Origin: Artemisia argyi
Lineage: Eukaryota; Streptophyta; Magnoliopsida; Asterales; Asteraceae
Assembly (NCBI GenBank): GCA_030686995.1
Contig: CM060704.1
Span: forward strand, 169,576,218-169,640,217
DNA length: 64,000 nt
Direction of reading: 5' to 3'
Shown here: piece by piece, positions 21,637-33,449 of the stretch
How the letters are laid out: every line of letters begins with the position of its first letter
Numbering within the stretch: the first letter of the stretch is position 1
The notes under the pieces: model-generated
Told to the model about the DNA's origin: nothing
What the model saw: only the letters and a program-made list of their open reading frames with translations
Databases searched by the model: none
Made by a program: the position numbers and the translations under genes

Positions 21637-24600
21637 TGGTATGTGTTAATTCACATACCTTTTCATCGCCAAATATCGACCCAAATAGACTAATTATGCT
21701 AACAAATGCCAAAGAATTGTGTGTTTTATGTTTGTGAACGTGCAGGTACGGATTTATCGTAAAAAGACAAAAAAACAAGCAAAAACCCGGCAATAACGAG
21801 CACGAGAGTAGAAAGAGTCAGAAAGTCAAGCTGGAAATCATTTTTGAGCTTATAAAGTCCTCAGAGATTGATATTTGTGCAAAAGTGATCCTTGTGAGAA
21901 GTTTGAAGAAAGTGCAGATTTGGTCCTTATACTTTCAAGAATTGACACATTCAGTCCTTTATGGAAATTTATGAAAAAAAGTCAGATTCAACCCTTAAAT
22001 ATTCAAAGTTAGCAACTTATACGCTTGGAGTTCAGTTTTGGAACAATAACAGAAAATGTCCTCATAGTTCCAATAATTACATAATTGGTCCTTGAGTTTA
22101 TTTGTTACAAAAACTGAATATACAAAATCCAACAGCTTAAATCCAATCTATAATACCAAAAGCCCACTCTATAATACCAAAAGCCCACTCTCGAATACAA
22201 AAGCCCAAATATTCCATATACCCAAGCCCAAGCCACGGGTCAAAGGGTCAAGGTCAACACTAATGGTCAAATAAATATAAAAAAACCTTACCCCGCTATT
22301 GTTTACCCCCAATTCCAAAGTTACCCAGGGAATAAGAACCCTAGCTTACTGTTCCGTTCAAATTGTTACCGTAATTAAGGGCAAGGACGTCAAATCAAGT
22401 ACGTTTCTAGAAGATTGCGTGATGTCAGAGTGTGTCAGAAGCAAAGAAGCACACAAGGGGGCTACGTAGCAGGCTATAATTGGATGGAACGCGTCATCAA
22501 ATGCAATCCAAGGGTGGAAAACAAGGGAGCAATGATTAGAAGCAATCTAAGGGCTATGAGATGATACCAACAAGCACAGGTCACACGGATTTCCAGCTTG
22601 GCAATCCGAGACCCCAACTCTCACTCCTCTCCTATATATAGAGGTTCTTAGTAGCTCATTTGGTGGTAGAAATTTGTAGCGAAGCTCTGTCATTTTGAAT
22701 TCTAATTGTATTAGTTTAGTCTTTGTAATTGTATTTTCAATCAAGTTTTAATAAAATTCAATTTCAATTTCAACTCTTATTAGTTTACTGTTTTCACTAG
22801 TTAGTTTTTAGATTATATAATTTGAATACTCAGTGCTTATTACAACTTATTTAGCTTAAACATTTCATAACTCAGTTTAGTGAACATCTATTTCAGATAA
22901 TTTTCTTAAAAAAATCAGAAAAATATAAAAAATAAAAAATATGTTTAAATTTAGTTTAGTTAAGCTTTCAGTTGAGTCTTAGTAGCTTCCTTACAGTCCA
23001 TTTAAGCTAAATAGCTTATTGTGGAACTGTTTCAAATCAGTGTTCATTATAAACAAAATTCAGCCAAAAAGAAGTCAAAAGATGTGATCAACTGTGTTCC
23101 TGAGGTGTATTTGGATAAGTTTGACAGAAATGGAAGGTCATGCCTATCCTAGAGATAGGCAAGCAAAGTGAGCCCCCTCTGTTTAGCTGAGGGGGATTGA
23201 AGTGGTAAACTCTATTTTTGAATTTTATAAATTGTAGTTGATGAGTAGAGCTTTGTATTTGTATGATTGTTATTGTTTCATTGAGATTATTTGCTGATAT
23301 AGGTGTGGTTAGTATTAATACAGAGCTTGTTTGTTCATTGATTTTCATTTGTTTGTATTATTCTGTGTTGGAATAAGTTTTAAATAGTGACTGTGTTTGA
23401 ATTGAATTGTGAGTATGTTGATTTGTTGGATCTAGTGCTAGTTATTGAGGATTTATAGTTCTGAGTTTGAGATTAGAATTTGGAAGTGAGTTTGATTGAA
23501 TAGAGGTGTGGTGTAATCATATTGAGTAACTGTTAGATTGCTGATAGAATTTTGAGTGTATGGAATTGATAGTTGTTTGGTGAAGTTATTGTTTGTTCAC
23601 TGATTAGCTGATTCACGAGGTTGTATGACTGTCACAATTAGGAGTGTTTGGATCATAGGTTTGCTGAGCTTTTTAATTGTTGGATTGATGCATTGACTGC
23701 ACACTTAGGTCTAGTTAAGATAATTTTAGAGTAATATAGATTAAAAATCAGTAGCTAATTCATTTTTAGTCAACTTAGCTTAATCTCTCTTCAACTGTTA
23801 GTAACTAGTAAATTCAATTGGCATATTAGCTTTTGTAGTTGCATAATAGTTCACACTAGCCTAATTTTGTTTTAAACTAGCTTAAAGTCAGAATAAGAAG
23901 TAGATTTGAGAGATTGAATTTGGAATAAGTCAAATTAATAGTGCATAAAAAAGTCAACTGATTCATTGTATTTTTGGGTCATTAGCTCCTATACTTGTTT
24001 GAATTTAGAGTAGTAAACATTAGTTTTTGGTCTGAATATTGCTTGAACTTGAATCTCAGTAGTACTATTGTTCTTTTGCCCCCACTTGTTTCCAATTTAG
24101 AGCTTATTAGAAGTGCTTTTAGCTCTTGTCCATTTGCCGGTTTGAGACAGGGTCTGTTTGAGATAATAAGGCCTGCTATTGTTCATCTGAGCTTGTGTTT
24201 GTGATTGGTGATTGCTTCTGAGTTTCATTTGAGTAGTTTGAGTAATTTGAATCATAGCTTGGCTTCTGTGATTATCAGTTCTTGGTCTGCTTAATAAGTG
24301 AGCTTATTGCTTGAGATTATTGCTTCCATTCTGAGATTTTGTGAATATCTGTGATTGATTTTGATCATATATTGCACATATGAGCTTTTTAGATCATATT
24401 TAGACTGTGTTCAAGGTTTCATTCAGTTTTGTTCACAAGTGCTTAATAATAAGCACTTGTGAATAAGCTGTTGGTCAAAATAAGCACTTAAACAGCTTCT
24501 TTTCAATTCAAAATTTTTCTCCAAGTTCATTTTATTAATTTTGATTTTCTGGAATTTTTCCAGATTTTTCCAAGTTGATTTAGTATTTTTCTTAATTTTA

Positions 24601-25198
24601 TCTTGATTTTATTCATTTTTAAATAGTTTTTAATCAACAAAAATCCATAAAAACTCAGAAAAAGCTGTGAAAAATACAAAAATATTTTAGGAAATTCTTT
24701 TATAATATTTTAGATTTTTTAAAATTAAATTTTCATTTTTCCACTTTATTTTTCTATTTTCTTACATTTTTAATTCATTTAAAATTACAAAAATCAAAAT
24801 AAATTCATAGAAATTAAAAGAAAATTCAAAAAAATAATTTTCTTTTTCTGGAAATTCATTTTAGTAGTTTAAGATTTTTAGAAAATAATTTCACGTTTGT
24901 AGGATCAATTTTCGTTAAAAGTTACGTTTTAATAAACGCATTTGCACTTCCGTTTTTACGTTTTAAACTTTGGTGCATATCTAGCTTGTACTCTTTGCAT
25001 ATTGCATCATTGTTAGTTGATAATTGAATTACTTGATCACTATTTTCTCTTTTACACTTTTCAATTCACGATTTTCACGAATTAATATTCTTGATTCCAT
25101 TCACCTTCACTCGGATACGACTCGGGTGATCCGTATTTCATGCGGATCATTTCGATAATATACTACTATACTATAATAAGTTTATTTTCACACAATCA
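21637..25198 (+). repeat. 3' LTR of the Athila-like element
   Basis: 3562 bp, aligned along its full length with 3292-6557 apart from an extra 298-bp block at 23692-23989. TATA is at 22633-22640. The terminal hairpin is at 21638-21659 and the second hairpin at 24432-24463. Confidence 0.92.
23692..23989 (+). repeat. 298-bp LTR segment missing from the 5' LTR
   Basis: The segment lies between 'gatgc' and 'tatacttg', which are adjacent at 5346/5347. The related solo LTR has a similar-length segment at the corresponding place, so the 5' LTR probably lost it. Confidence 0.6.
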
Positions 25199-25203
25199 CA
25201 CTT
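25199..25203 (+). repeat. Target-site duplication CACTT (right)
   Basis: Exact copy of 3287-3291, directly after the LTR end CACAATCA. Confidence 0.9.
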
Positions 25204-25272
25204 TCTCCCTTACTGTTTGACTTTATTTGACCAACACCCTTGGTTGAATAAAGTTGGCTGGTTTGGGAGGAG

Positions 25273-25680
25273 TCACCAACCCACAACCTCAAAACCAATG
25301 TTTTCCAAGTAAAATACTACTAACATCTGGGGCCTATGTACCACAAAGATATCAACTGACTCATTTGTTTCTGCAAAATCATATAGCTTAAGGACATCCT
25401 GGTCCCTATAAATCAAGTGCAACCCATTTTCTAGCGATTCATTTGGATGACAGAAAAACACCGCCCATTTTGATTCCTTAATCTCTGATAATAGATTATC
25501 TAGGGTTGAACTAAAGATACCCCTATCATACCTAAAAGCATTAACATTAATAATGGATCCGCCTTCATACCTGAGTGGGGTATATTCAAATCTTCCATTT
25601 GTGTGAATCCGGAACAATACTTCTCCTTCATCTTCTGGTTCTGAACATTTAAATGTTGTTTCAAATATGTTCCTTTCCAT
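25273..25680 (-). CDS. Small PB1-like domain protein, possibly Mutator-derived
   Basis: 135 codons from ATG 25680 to TGA 25273. I see a compact domain without signal peptide or membrane segment: RIHTNGRFEYTPLRYEGGS, then a central SKWAVFFCHPNE, then LHLIYRDQDVLKLYDFAE and VDIFVVHRP. The DQDVLKLYDFAE plus VDIFVVH pattern resembles the PB1-like domain at the N terminus of plant Mutator-like transposases, in which a 'D-DV--M--Y-----IEVYVEH' segment occurs. No transposase core follows; the reading frame ends about 75 bp before the Athila-like LTR. It may be a stand-alone relic of a MULE N-terminal exon, or an unrelated small gene. It is divergently oriented to the next ORF at 26062. Confidence 0.5.
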   Translation of the reverse strand: MERNIFETTFKCSEPEDEGEVLFRIHTNGRFEYTPLRYEGGSIINVNAFRYDRGIFSSTLDNLLSEIKESKWAVFFCHPNESLENGLHLIYRDQDVLKLYDFAETNESVDIFVVHRPQMLVVFYLENIGFEVVGW

Positions 25681-26061
25681 TAACTTGCATCAACGTTGTT
25701 TCTCACAATGTGGAATGACTGATTTTTCTATGTATTGGGTTATTATGAAACTTTTTAGGGTTAAGTTGGTCGGGTCATTGGGTCGGGTTTATTGGGGCGT
25801 AACCCAAACGAAAAAATTGAAGCGTATTAGACAATTTTTGTCTAATTTCGCCCTTGGTCCCCAACCTTGCCAACGTTGACGTTTGTATACTTAAAATTCC
25901 CGCCATTTAATAACCTTACTCTTTACGATATACTAATATCAAATTTGGTCCCTGAATTTGTAACGGCATCAGTTCAGTTAGTTTTTAAGGGCCCATACCC
26001 CAAAGGTTTTGCATACCAAACACACAATTAAGTTACTTCCCAAACATAAAACACCATAAAA

Positions 26062-26413
26062 ATGTCAGAATTCCCACGCCTACAGGAACTTGCAACCGCC
26101 ACTGGTTCCCACGAACTTTTTTGCTAGCATTGCTCTGTACTATCAACGCAAGAACGACAAGGATATAGAGCTTGCAAAAGGACTGCTTAAGTGTTATATG
26201 GATTTGGTTCATGTGACCCACGAAACCCAACAGTTTATGGCTGAACTAGAAGGATGGCGTACTTCCCTTATGTCATGGAGGCTTCTATAAGATCTTAAAA
26301 AGATTCAAAAGAAATTTTTCATCAAGGCTATGGAGATTAACAAGATGATTACTGAAACCCATGCTCAGGTGTGGGGCAGGAACAATTTCATTGATTTTGT
26401 TAGGAAAACTTGA
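26062..26413 (+). pseudogene. Unrecognised small alpha-helical protein gene, broken
   Basis: ATG 26062 opens MSEFPRLQELATATGSHELF. The frame is then lost in a T-run near 26120 and coding continues in another frame (ALYYQRKNDKDIELAKGLL, THETQQFMAELEGW), with an in-frame TAA at 26288-26290 and a final TGA at 26411-26413. After the TAA the frame still reads charged, protein-like sequence (KKIQKKFFIKAMEINKM). No family is recognised. The predicted product, about 115 residues, would be mostly helical. The two lesions could be real decay or one could be an assembly error in the homopolymer. It sits head to head with the PB1-like ORF and points the same way as the following zinc-knuckle ORF. Confidence 0.45.
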
Positions 26414-26820
26414 TTTTGTTGTTAATCAGTAATGGTGAAACATTTAGTGTGTAATGTTTGTTGTCTTTTGGGCCTTATGAATTATGTATTTTTCTTGATC
26501 ATCTTGTATCACACTATCATGTACTTTTGATCTATGTTATCGAATGAAATGAAGATCTATTTAGCTTAATCCGCTTTTGTTTTTGGTTTTTGTTTGTTGC
26601 TTGTATAGCTTAATCACTTATTGACATTGTTGTTATATGTTTGGTCCTTCGTGAAACAGTGTAAACATACAAATTTCGTATGTTTCGTCCCTTACCACGT
26701 CTTATGGTTACCATAAAGCTTTATGGATGCTTTTATAAGTACGGTTGTATTTTGACCATTAGTATCCCCAAATTCAAATTCAAAATAAGTTTAGTATTTC
26801 CCCCCTGAAATTGCTTATCA

Positions 26821-27444
26821 ATGGGTAGATCTAGATCACGTAAACAGATGAAATGCTCTAATTGTCAGACCGTTGGACATAATAAGAGAAGGTGTCACAA
26901 GGAACGATCTCCACAACTCCAAAACGAAAGTAACATACGAGAAAAAAAGGCGTGTTGATGGGAGAAGGCAGCAGGTATGCAAACATTCATCGTATGATTG
27001 ACTGATGATCTATTGTGTTTAAATAGGATATGATGTATGCATATATTAATTTTTTTTTTTTATCAGTGGAGGGATAAAGAGGAGATAAGACAGGCTATGG
27101 AACAAGAGATTCTTGAATCTCTTTTTTTACAAGAAGAAGAATATAAAAGGTTGGATGAAGATGAGGAGCAGTTAAGCCTAGCAGAAGAAGCATTCCACCA
27201 GTTTTTGGAAGAAGAGAAAATGTACAAACAACTTGAACAACAGGAACCTCATCTGGATAACTTTCTACTAAGCTTTGAAGAAAATGTGGCAGCTTATGAA
27301 TATGGCTGGAACTCTGACAAGGAGCAGGAGCTGAGCAGATTGGAAGCTCAGTTAGATGCAAAGAGGTTTGCGAGCTTTGATCCTTACGACGACGGTTACG
27401 ACTCAAAAAACTCTCAGACTTGGGATCACCTGGAATACAATTGA
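26821..27444 (+). pseudogene. Two-exon gene: CCHC zinc knuckle plus acidic coiled coil, exon 1 frameshifted
   Basis: Exon 1 (26821-26974) starts MGRSRSRKQM and holds a CX2CX4HX4C zinc knuckle, CSNCQTVGHNKRRC, as in the C-terminal tail of plant Mutator transposases and Gag proteins. It ends at a GTATGC donor. Exon 2 starts at 27067 after a T-rich tract ending TATCAG and runs to TGA at 27442-27444. It encodes about 125 Glu-rich residues with coiled-coil character (EEEYKRLDEDEEQLSLAEEA). As written, exon 1 meets TGA at 26956; its length is one base too long for exon 2's frame, and it contains a run of seven A's, so an extra base there is likely. That could be a genuine mutation or a sequence error. 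Role unknown; RNA or DNA binding is inferred from the knuckle. Confidence 0.45.
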
Positions 27445-27642
27445 AGTTTAAGTTTGTGATGTTGGTACTTTGCTATAGTCAACAATTTCAAAAACTTGTA
27501 GTCTTTTGGCTGTATTGTATGCATTTACTCGTCTCTTTAATACTACCTAATTGTTCAACAACGTCTTTGAACCTTTATCCTTTTTCCATCTATTATATAA
27601 TACCTTATCATCAACTCTTTATGTATTCTATTGCTTTTCACA

Positions 27643-28077
27643 ATGGATCCACAAAATGGTTGCCAATTGGTCTGCAGTGACTGTTGGATTGAAAGGGAAA
27701 ACAGGGCTGGATTGATGTTCTTTGCAAGGCATCCCCCTTACAAAGATTTCATGTGGTATACTTGTCCATCGTGCCTTGAAAAAATGGGAACCCCATCTTA
27801 CACCACAAGAGCTGATGTTACAGGGGAAAAGACAACTAAAACCGATCGTGGTGGGTATGTGATTGGCTTAGGTGTTAATTATTCTAGTAGAGATCGTGCT
27901 AACGTGGGCAGTGGTGATGAACAAAGTGAAGCAACTACAATGACAACTACAACTAAAACAGCAAGTGGAGTATGCCCAAGTGAATCAGCTACTGAAGAAT
28001 CTGCAAGTGAAACACCTACTGAAGGACCTACAACTCATAAACTAACTGATGAAACTGCTAGTCATTTACCCAAGTGA
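27643..28077 (+). CDS. Unrecognised small protein with paired CXXC motifs, 144 aa
   Basis: ATG 27643 is chosen because MDPQNGCQ is the first methionine giving the whole Cys-rich domain; upstream codons look untranslated. Residues about 8-50 carry CSDC and, 26 residues later, CPSC, a zinc-ribbon-like pattern with aromatic residues between (MFFARHPPYKDFMWYTCPSC). Residues about 80-144 are low-complexity Thr/Ser/Glu repeats (SESATEESASETPTEGPTTH). No membrane segment or signal peptide. It follows the zinc-knuckle gene by 200 bp on the same strand. I do not recognise a family. The low-complexity tail could mean relaxed constraint, but the ORF is intact. Confidence 0.5.
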   Translation: MDPQNGCQLVCSDCWIERENRAGLMFFARHPPYKDFMWYTCPSCLEKMGTPSYTTRADVTGEKTTKTDRGGYVIGLGVNYSSRDRANVGSGDEQSEATTMTTTTKTASGVCPSESATEESASETPTEGPTTHKLTDETASHLPK

Positions 28078-28360
28078 ATGAGGAGCAAGAAATTCTATGT
28101 TGTCTTTTAGTTTAATAAATGCAATTGAACTGATATGTTGTAATTCATACATATGTTATAACAATGCATTTTGGTTACTATTTTGTTTTTTGGGTATATG
28201 TTGACTTTAATAGTCAAATAAAGTTATTCCAAACACTACAGTAAACTACATATGCGATTGCAAATTAAAAACCGTAAACAAGTAAAGCAAAAATGTAAAA
28301 TCCAACTACTTCATTAGCCATCATCATCCCAAAAAATTAACATCTTCATTACATAAACCA

Positions 28361-28857
28361 CTAAAAATAACAAGTGAATTTTTTGATGGGGGACTTGATA
28401 TTCATAGTGAGACAGTTGAGGTCCTTAGGGGGAGGCACATACCAATGTTTCCTCTTATTGTTGTTGCTTACCTTTGCCGCAACAAGACCTAGTACAACAT
28501 TTGTTACCATTTTACTTGGTTTTGGACTTTTATGAACAATGGTGCTAATAGTTTGTGCATTTGATGCATCAACCTCTTTTCCTTTAGAATTGGTATATGG
28601 AAATACAACAAAAACACAAGGACATCAGATTTTAACCATTACTACAATCCTACTTTTCAATCTCTATGTCAATGACACAAATAGAGTAAACTAAACTAAC
28701 CTTTGATCATTTCGGCTTCTTTGGTAAATCTGCATAAATCTTCATACATCTCATCAGACATTTCATCACTTTCTAACCAACTAACATCATATTTTGCCTT
28801 CACATACTCTACCATCTTATCCGTCACTTGTGGCTTACTAAGCTCCATGTCTGCCAT
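28361..28857 (-). CDS. Unrecognised two-exon small gene, 125 aa
   Basis: Exon 1 runs 28857-28701, beginning MADMELSKPQVTDKMVEYVK, to a GTTAG donor. Exon 2 runs 28581-28361, after an acceptor CTAAAG. The two phases match (1 base + 2 bases), giving 378 bp including TAG at 28361-28363. The product is hydrophilic: an acidic N terminus (SDEMSDEMYEDL) and a basic C terminus (NNNKRKHWYVPPPKDL, IKKFTCYF). No known domain. Splice-phase agreement supports a real gene structure. It converges on the CXXC gene at 27643-28077, completing a group of five short ORFs between 25.2 and 28.9 kb. Confidence 0.45.
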
Positions 28858-29400
28858 TCTTTGGATTTTTTTTTCTTTTGTTTATGGAATAACTATGGGT
28901 AGCGTTGTTGAGGGTTGTTTTCAGTATATGTTGTAAGTTACAATGTGTATGATACATCATCGGAGACTTACTAAAAAATCAACGGTTAGTTATGGGTTTA
29001 TTGGTTCCCGCGAAATATTTAATAAGCGTATCTGAGAAATTGTGGTCAAGTTGTTGACAAAGAGTATATAAGAATATAGATGGTCCCTTAAATTGAATGT
29101 CGGGTTAGACATAAACCATACGCTAGTTGTAAATATGGTTGGACTATATTGCCCTTAGAAAAATAACCAAAACTTAGCGTTGACCTCCTCATTTCTGGTC
29201 AAGGGACGCATTCGGCCTCAAAATCCATAGTTTTGGATGCATGGCGACGATTTTGAAAAGTTAAGGGGCCCGGTGATATTTCGTGGAAAGTTTAGGGACC
29301 AACGGTGTATTTTTGTCATTATTAAAAAACTTAAAAATAAGCTAACCCAAGCGAAGTATCGTATTGATAGTCTTAGTCAGCATAAAACGTTCATCTATAA
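28858..29400. other. Flank of the small-gene cluster, no gene seen
   Basis: No ORF of note. It contains 'ggtccctta' and 'agggaccaacgg' phrases (29080, 29290) like those on the other side of the cluster (25855, 25950). These could be remnants of long terminal inverted repeats; I could not align them convincingly. Confidence 0.3.
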
Positions 29401-29403
29401 CAT

Positions 29404-29797
29404 ATTTGTATGAGTAGTATATTCAGATGCATTTTGGGATGAAATTAGTTCTTTCGTATATAACATAGGGCTGAGCAAACCGCTCGAACGTATCGGACTG
29501 ATCACATTCGGTCCGGTTCTTGATCTTGACTTTTGGGCTAATTCGGTCTCGGTCCTGGTCGGTCCGGTCCGGTCCGGTCCGGACCACAAACCAACTATTT
29601 TGCCTTGTTGGATCGGATCGACCACATTCGGTCTGGTCCTCGGTCTCGGCTTTTTGGCTAATTCGGTCTAGGTCTCCGTCTCGGTCTCGGCTTTTTGGCT
29701 AATTCGGTCTTGTTGGAAGAACTAGTTTCATCTTCATCAACTTTGTATGAGATGTTAGTATATTAAGATGCATTTTGAGATGAAACTAGTTCTTTTT
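29404..29797. repeat. Direct repeats flanking a GGTCCGGTCC-rich block with hairpin
   Basis: A segment of about 50 bp (tttgtatgag...atgcattttg...tagttcttt) occurs at 29404-29455 and again at 29742-29795. Between them lies 'tagggctgagcaaaccg', resembling the hAT tips at 60787 and 63251, followed by tandem GGTCC/GGTCT sequence. The right repeat also forms an inverted pair with gaactagtttcatctt at 29718. Confidence 0.5.
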
Positions 29798-31473
29798 GAC
29801 TCGAGACAAAGGCAGCATGGATCACAACACCATATTTTTCATTTTAGCAACTTTGTGGGTGTGTGTGTGAGATCTATGTAAATATTACTTTGAAAATTAA
29901 ACTTAACTAAAACAATAAACAACGTGGGCTTTAACTGTGCGCCGTAGACTATATATGTTTATATTGGACGGTGGATGATTTTTTAAGGCTTTAAAAGATG
30001 TTTGGCCTTGTAGTGTTGCTCACCCTGCAATCCTGCATAAACCCAAATCCGACCTTGGCTGGTAGGGAGTGTATCATATATATTGATAAAGAGGATTGAC
30101 ATCCAAAAGATTCAATAAAAAATTTTACCGGACGTAACGTTTTGAAAAACTTGGAGATCGAAATGACCATAGTCACATAAGTTGAATGTTACTTTTGGAT
30201 AGGAATAGACATTCCAAGTTGGTTCAACTCCAACTTAGCTTGTGGCACGGGCATAAAGATTCAAGATTCACTTTTCCTCGGTAAAATTCTCTACAGAAAT
30301 TTTCCTCTTTCTCCATATACGATCGTTAACTAATTAAGAAAATATATGATATATCTTAAGTGTGTGCTATAGCCATGTGACGCTCGTTCGAGAATTAAGT
30401 GAGTACACTGTCTCAGTTGAGACTTGAATGTACAACCTTAGTTTGTGTCATGTTGTCGCTAGGCTAAAAGGCTAATTCATGAGTTATCGTATGAAAAGTA
30501 ATGTAAACACACAAATCTCTTATTCTCTTAGCTTACTGCGCACCACCTTGACATACTACTCAAAATTTATACAGGCCACTACATGCACCACCACCACCAC
30601 GATCATCTAGAAACTATACATGTACATCACAAAATCACAAATGTACGTAGTATGATATAATTAAGTTAAACGGAAATCATGACACTAAACTAATGCAAAA
30701 CCTTCATGACATTACATGCATCTTACATATAAGAGTACAGTCCGTATCACTATGATGCCAAGAACATCATTTATCAAGAAATACATTACACAACTTATTC
30801 TTCATAGGGTATTTTGCATTAATATACAAGGTAATTAATGTTCATTACTAGTCTTGCACTCTTGCCGCTAGTTTTTTTGGGTAAAGGGTTTATACCCGGT
30901 TAATATGTTATACACTTACAGGAATCAATATGACTCGAATAAGGCTATAACTAACCAAGAACACAAAACAATAAGAAATTGGGTTCAAGAATTAGCTAAA
31001 GGGATTTGTTATGGTTTGTTGAATTATAAAAATTGTTACAAGAGTGTTACAAAATCAAGACTGACTGCAAATGTGAAATGAGATTGTGTACGTTATATAT
31101 AAGTGAAATGAAAGGAATGATAGTTACGGCTTTTCCCACCTAAAATGAATGGGTTGAAAGTTGAAACTGCTATTTGAACCACACATGCCACGCTGTGTGT
31201 GCTTACTTAAACTCGTATCAGAATATATTAAAAAGAAAATGATAAGAGTTTACTTACAAGGAAGAGGGGTCATGATCCACCCCACAAAATAAACTACTAG
31301 TATAAGTTTTGAACATACTCAAAACTTAACAACCAAAACATCAACCTAGGGATCATAGACAACTAATGTATACAATAGGAAAGTCACTACGATCACTAGA
31401 ACACAAAATGTAAACTATTAGCCATCATTATCCATACAATAGACTTGCCGCCAGTTGGTTACCATGTGCGACG
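29798..31473. other. Intergenic, no feature recognised
   Basis: AT-rich sequence; short ORFs only, none with a domain. A CACCACCACCAC run lies near 30588. Confidence 0.4.
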
Positions 31474-32536
31474 CTATCTCATTACTTTGGACAGTTCTGA
31501 ATTTGGATGCATCTTTCTTGCGAAGTACTGTATCACTTTGTAGTCAAGAAGGTTACATGAAAAAATTACTATGAAAATTACAAGTATGAGTAAATAGCCA
31601 ATCCAATTAATTAAGCTCATGCGGGATAAGTAACATCCACACAAGCGAGAAAGGTGCAAGAATTCCAAAGAAGCAACAAACACACTTCAAGGTCTTGTAA
31701 ATGTAGTAGATAGGGTAGTAGTAGTTGTCCCTTGTTGAGCTTTCTAAGTGAGTTTTCATTGCAAACAAAATCACAGAAGCTGGTATGGCAATTGCATAAG
31801 CAACCACAGCCATGTTGGCAAAGAAACTGTGAGTTTCAAAAGGAGAATGTAATTCTGAAACTTGAGTTGAGCGAGTTGTGTCAATGATGGATACATGACG
31901 ACAAGAGCCCCCGCATATAAAAGATAAAATTTTCCTCCGTATTTATGAATTCTGAAAGAAGAAAATTTAATATAAGAAACAAAATACACAAAGAAGTGAA
32001 TAAGTGAAAACCTCCTACGATATGATACAGATAAGTTTCCGAAAAGGGAATTGAACCTACTGCTCAAGAGTCGGATTGGCTGCATGAAATGGAACTTGTG
32101 GTGCGTCTTGGCGTGCATCTTTAATGGTAATGGCAACATGTCCACCTCTTCTGTTAGCATTACTCAAATCAATGTCTGAACTTTCCATGCATATGATTGT
32201 GGATTTGGGCGGTCCATGAACATTGGAAGCTACACACCTTCAAAATTCGAAACAGAAAAAACAACTGTGGCATAAAGGACACATTCTAAAAGAAAAAACC
32301 AAGATAGATCGAAGAATACATGCTGGAACTTACTGCGCAGTAGGCGGATTTACAGCGGGAGAGCACGTTGCTGATTGAGAGATATGGGAAGCTCTTCGGT
32401 GTAATTTAGATGCTCCATGGTTATGATGTTGGATACAAATTCGTTTCGAGTGTAAATTATATTTATAGTAGTAGCTAGGTCTTGCTTCTAGTATTGCAAA
32501 TCTGAAATTCACGCTTAAATAGTTATTTATCATCAA
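31474..32536 (-). pseudogene. Multi-span membrane protein gene, spliced, with frameshifts
   Basis: Three consistent exons can be placed on the minus strand: one ending at 32334 with donor GTAAGT, one at 32237-32061 with donor GTAGGT, and one from 31951 after TTTCAG. Phases agree at both junctions. The middle exon encodes a soluble stretch (SNANRRGGHVAITIKDARQD). The last exon encodes a membrane region: YLLYAGALVVMYPS, AVVAYAIAIPASVILFAM, CVCCFFGILAPFSLVWMLL and GYLLILVIFIVIFSC, about four hydrophobic spans. Frame is lost between the first and second spans (near 31880) and again near 31620. I do not recognise the family; it could be a plant multi-pass protein of unknown function. The 5' end is uncertain: the open frame reaches 32536, but a TATAAATA at about 32460 overlaps it. 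Confidence 0.45.
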
Positions 32537-33449
32537 GTTGTAAATGGGTCGGTTGAAGAACTTTTATTACTAAACAATTATCATGATAGCCATTTTTGGT
32601 TAAAAATCAAATGAACGCCACCCAATTACGACGAAAGTTTCTTATCAGTATTAAATATTAATTAAAAAAAGACGTGATTGTGTTGATGTATCTACGAACT
32701 CGTCCATTAATTATTCAGGTTTTCATATATGTGCACGTGTAAGTTGTGAATCGGGAGAAAAAGGCCAATAAAAAACTATGAAAAATGATATATGAACCTT
32801 ATAACTACAACTGATCTTTCTTTGATATTCCTAATATACCCCCAACATATTTATTTCATTATTTGCTATTTTGCCATAATCTTTGTGTTGCCAAGTCCTT
32901 AAGATGTTTGTACAAGTTGTCAATTTGAGTATAACACTGCCAGTATTGATACTTTGAATTTGTGTACGTGTATTCCTATAGTTATGTTTTTTGGTCCACT
33001 TGTGCTAAAAAGTTACTAATTTGGATGAAACAATGTCTGAAAGTGCTTTAAGAGAAACTAGTCGGTAGTCATGAAACATCCAATCTAGATAATCTAAAAA
33101 GAATTCATTTTATGAATTTTAGTTGATTACTGAGTGGGCTGGGATCGTTCAAAATTTTTATAGGGGTAACTAAAATCACAAAAGGAAAAAAGAAGAAAAA
33201 TGAGGTAATTAAAACCAAAGGGTAAGGTAACTTTTACGTCAGCGTCATATGAGCTATCAAACTTTAACCAAAAACCATCATTATAATAATCAAACTTTAA
33301 CTAAAATATTTTCAAATTCAACCCCTAAACTAAAACTAACACTTCATTTATTAAAAAAAACATAACATTAATTAAAACATATTACAATACGAAACTAAAA
33401 AAAATAATAAAAAAAATAAAGTTACAACACAACACAATTATTCATTCTT
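32537..33449. other. Intergenic, no feature recognised
   Basis: AT-rich; no ORF or repeat that I can assign. Confidence 0.4.

Larger units (their letters stand above)
3292..25198 (+). mobile_element. Athila-like Ty3/gypsy LTR retrotransposon, complete but defective
   Basis: The element is 21.9 kb including a nested insertion, about 15.2 kb without it. LTRs of 3266 and 3562 bp begin TGGTATGTG and end CACAATCA. They are flanked by a perfect 5-bp duplication CACTT. A tRNA-Asp-type primer site follows the left LTR, and a purine-rich AGTCTGGGGGA tract precedes the right LTR. Gag, protease, reverse transcriptase, RNase H and integrase domains are recognisable in the usual Ty3/gypsy order. The coding region has several stops and frameshifts and is interrupted at 12578 by another LTR element. 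No env-like ORF is visible between pol and the right LTR. The LTRs differ by roughly 2% over the part I compared, which suggests a fairly recent insertion. Confidence 0.93.

Noticed and set aside
27095..27406. 103-codon minus-strand ORF
   Set aside because: Antisense shadow of the acidic coiled-coil exon at 27067-27444.
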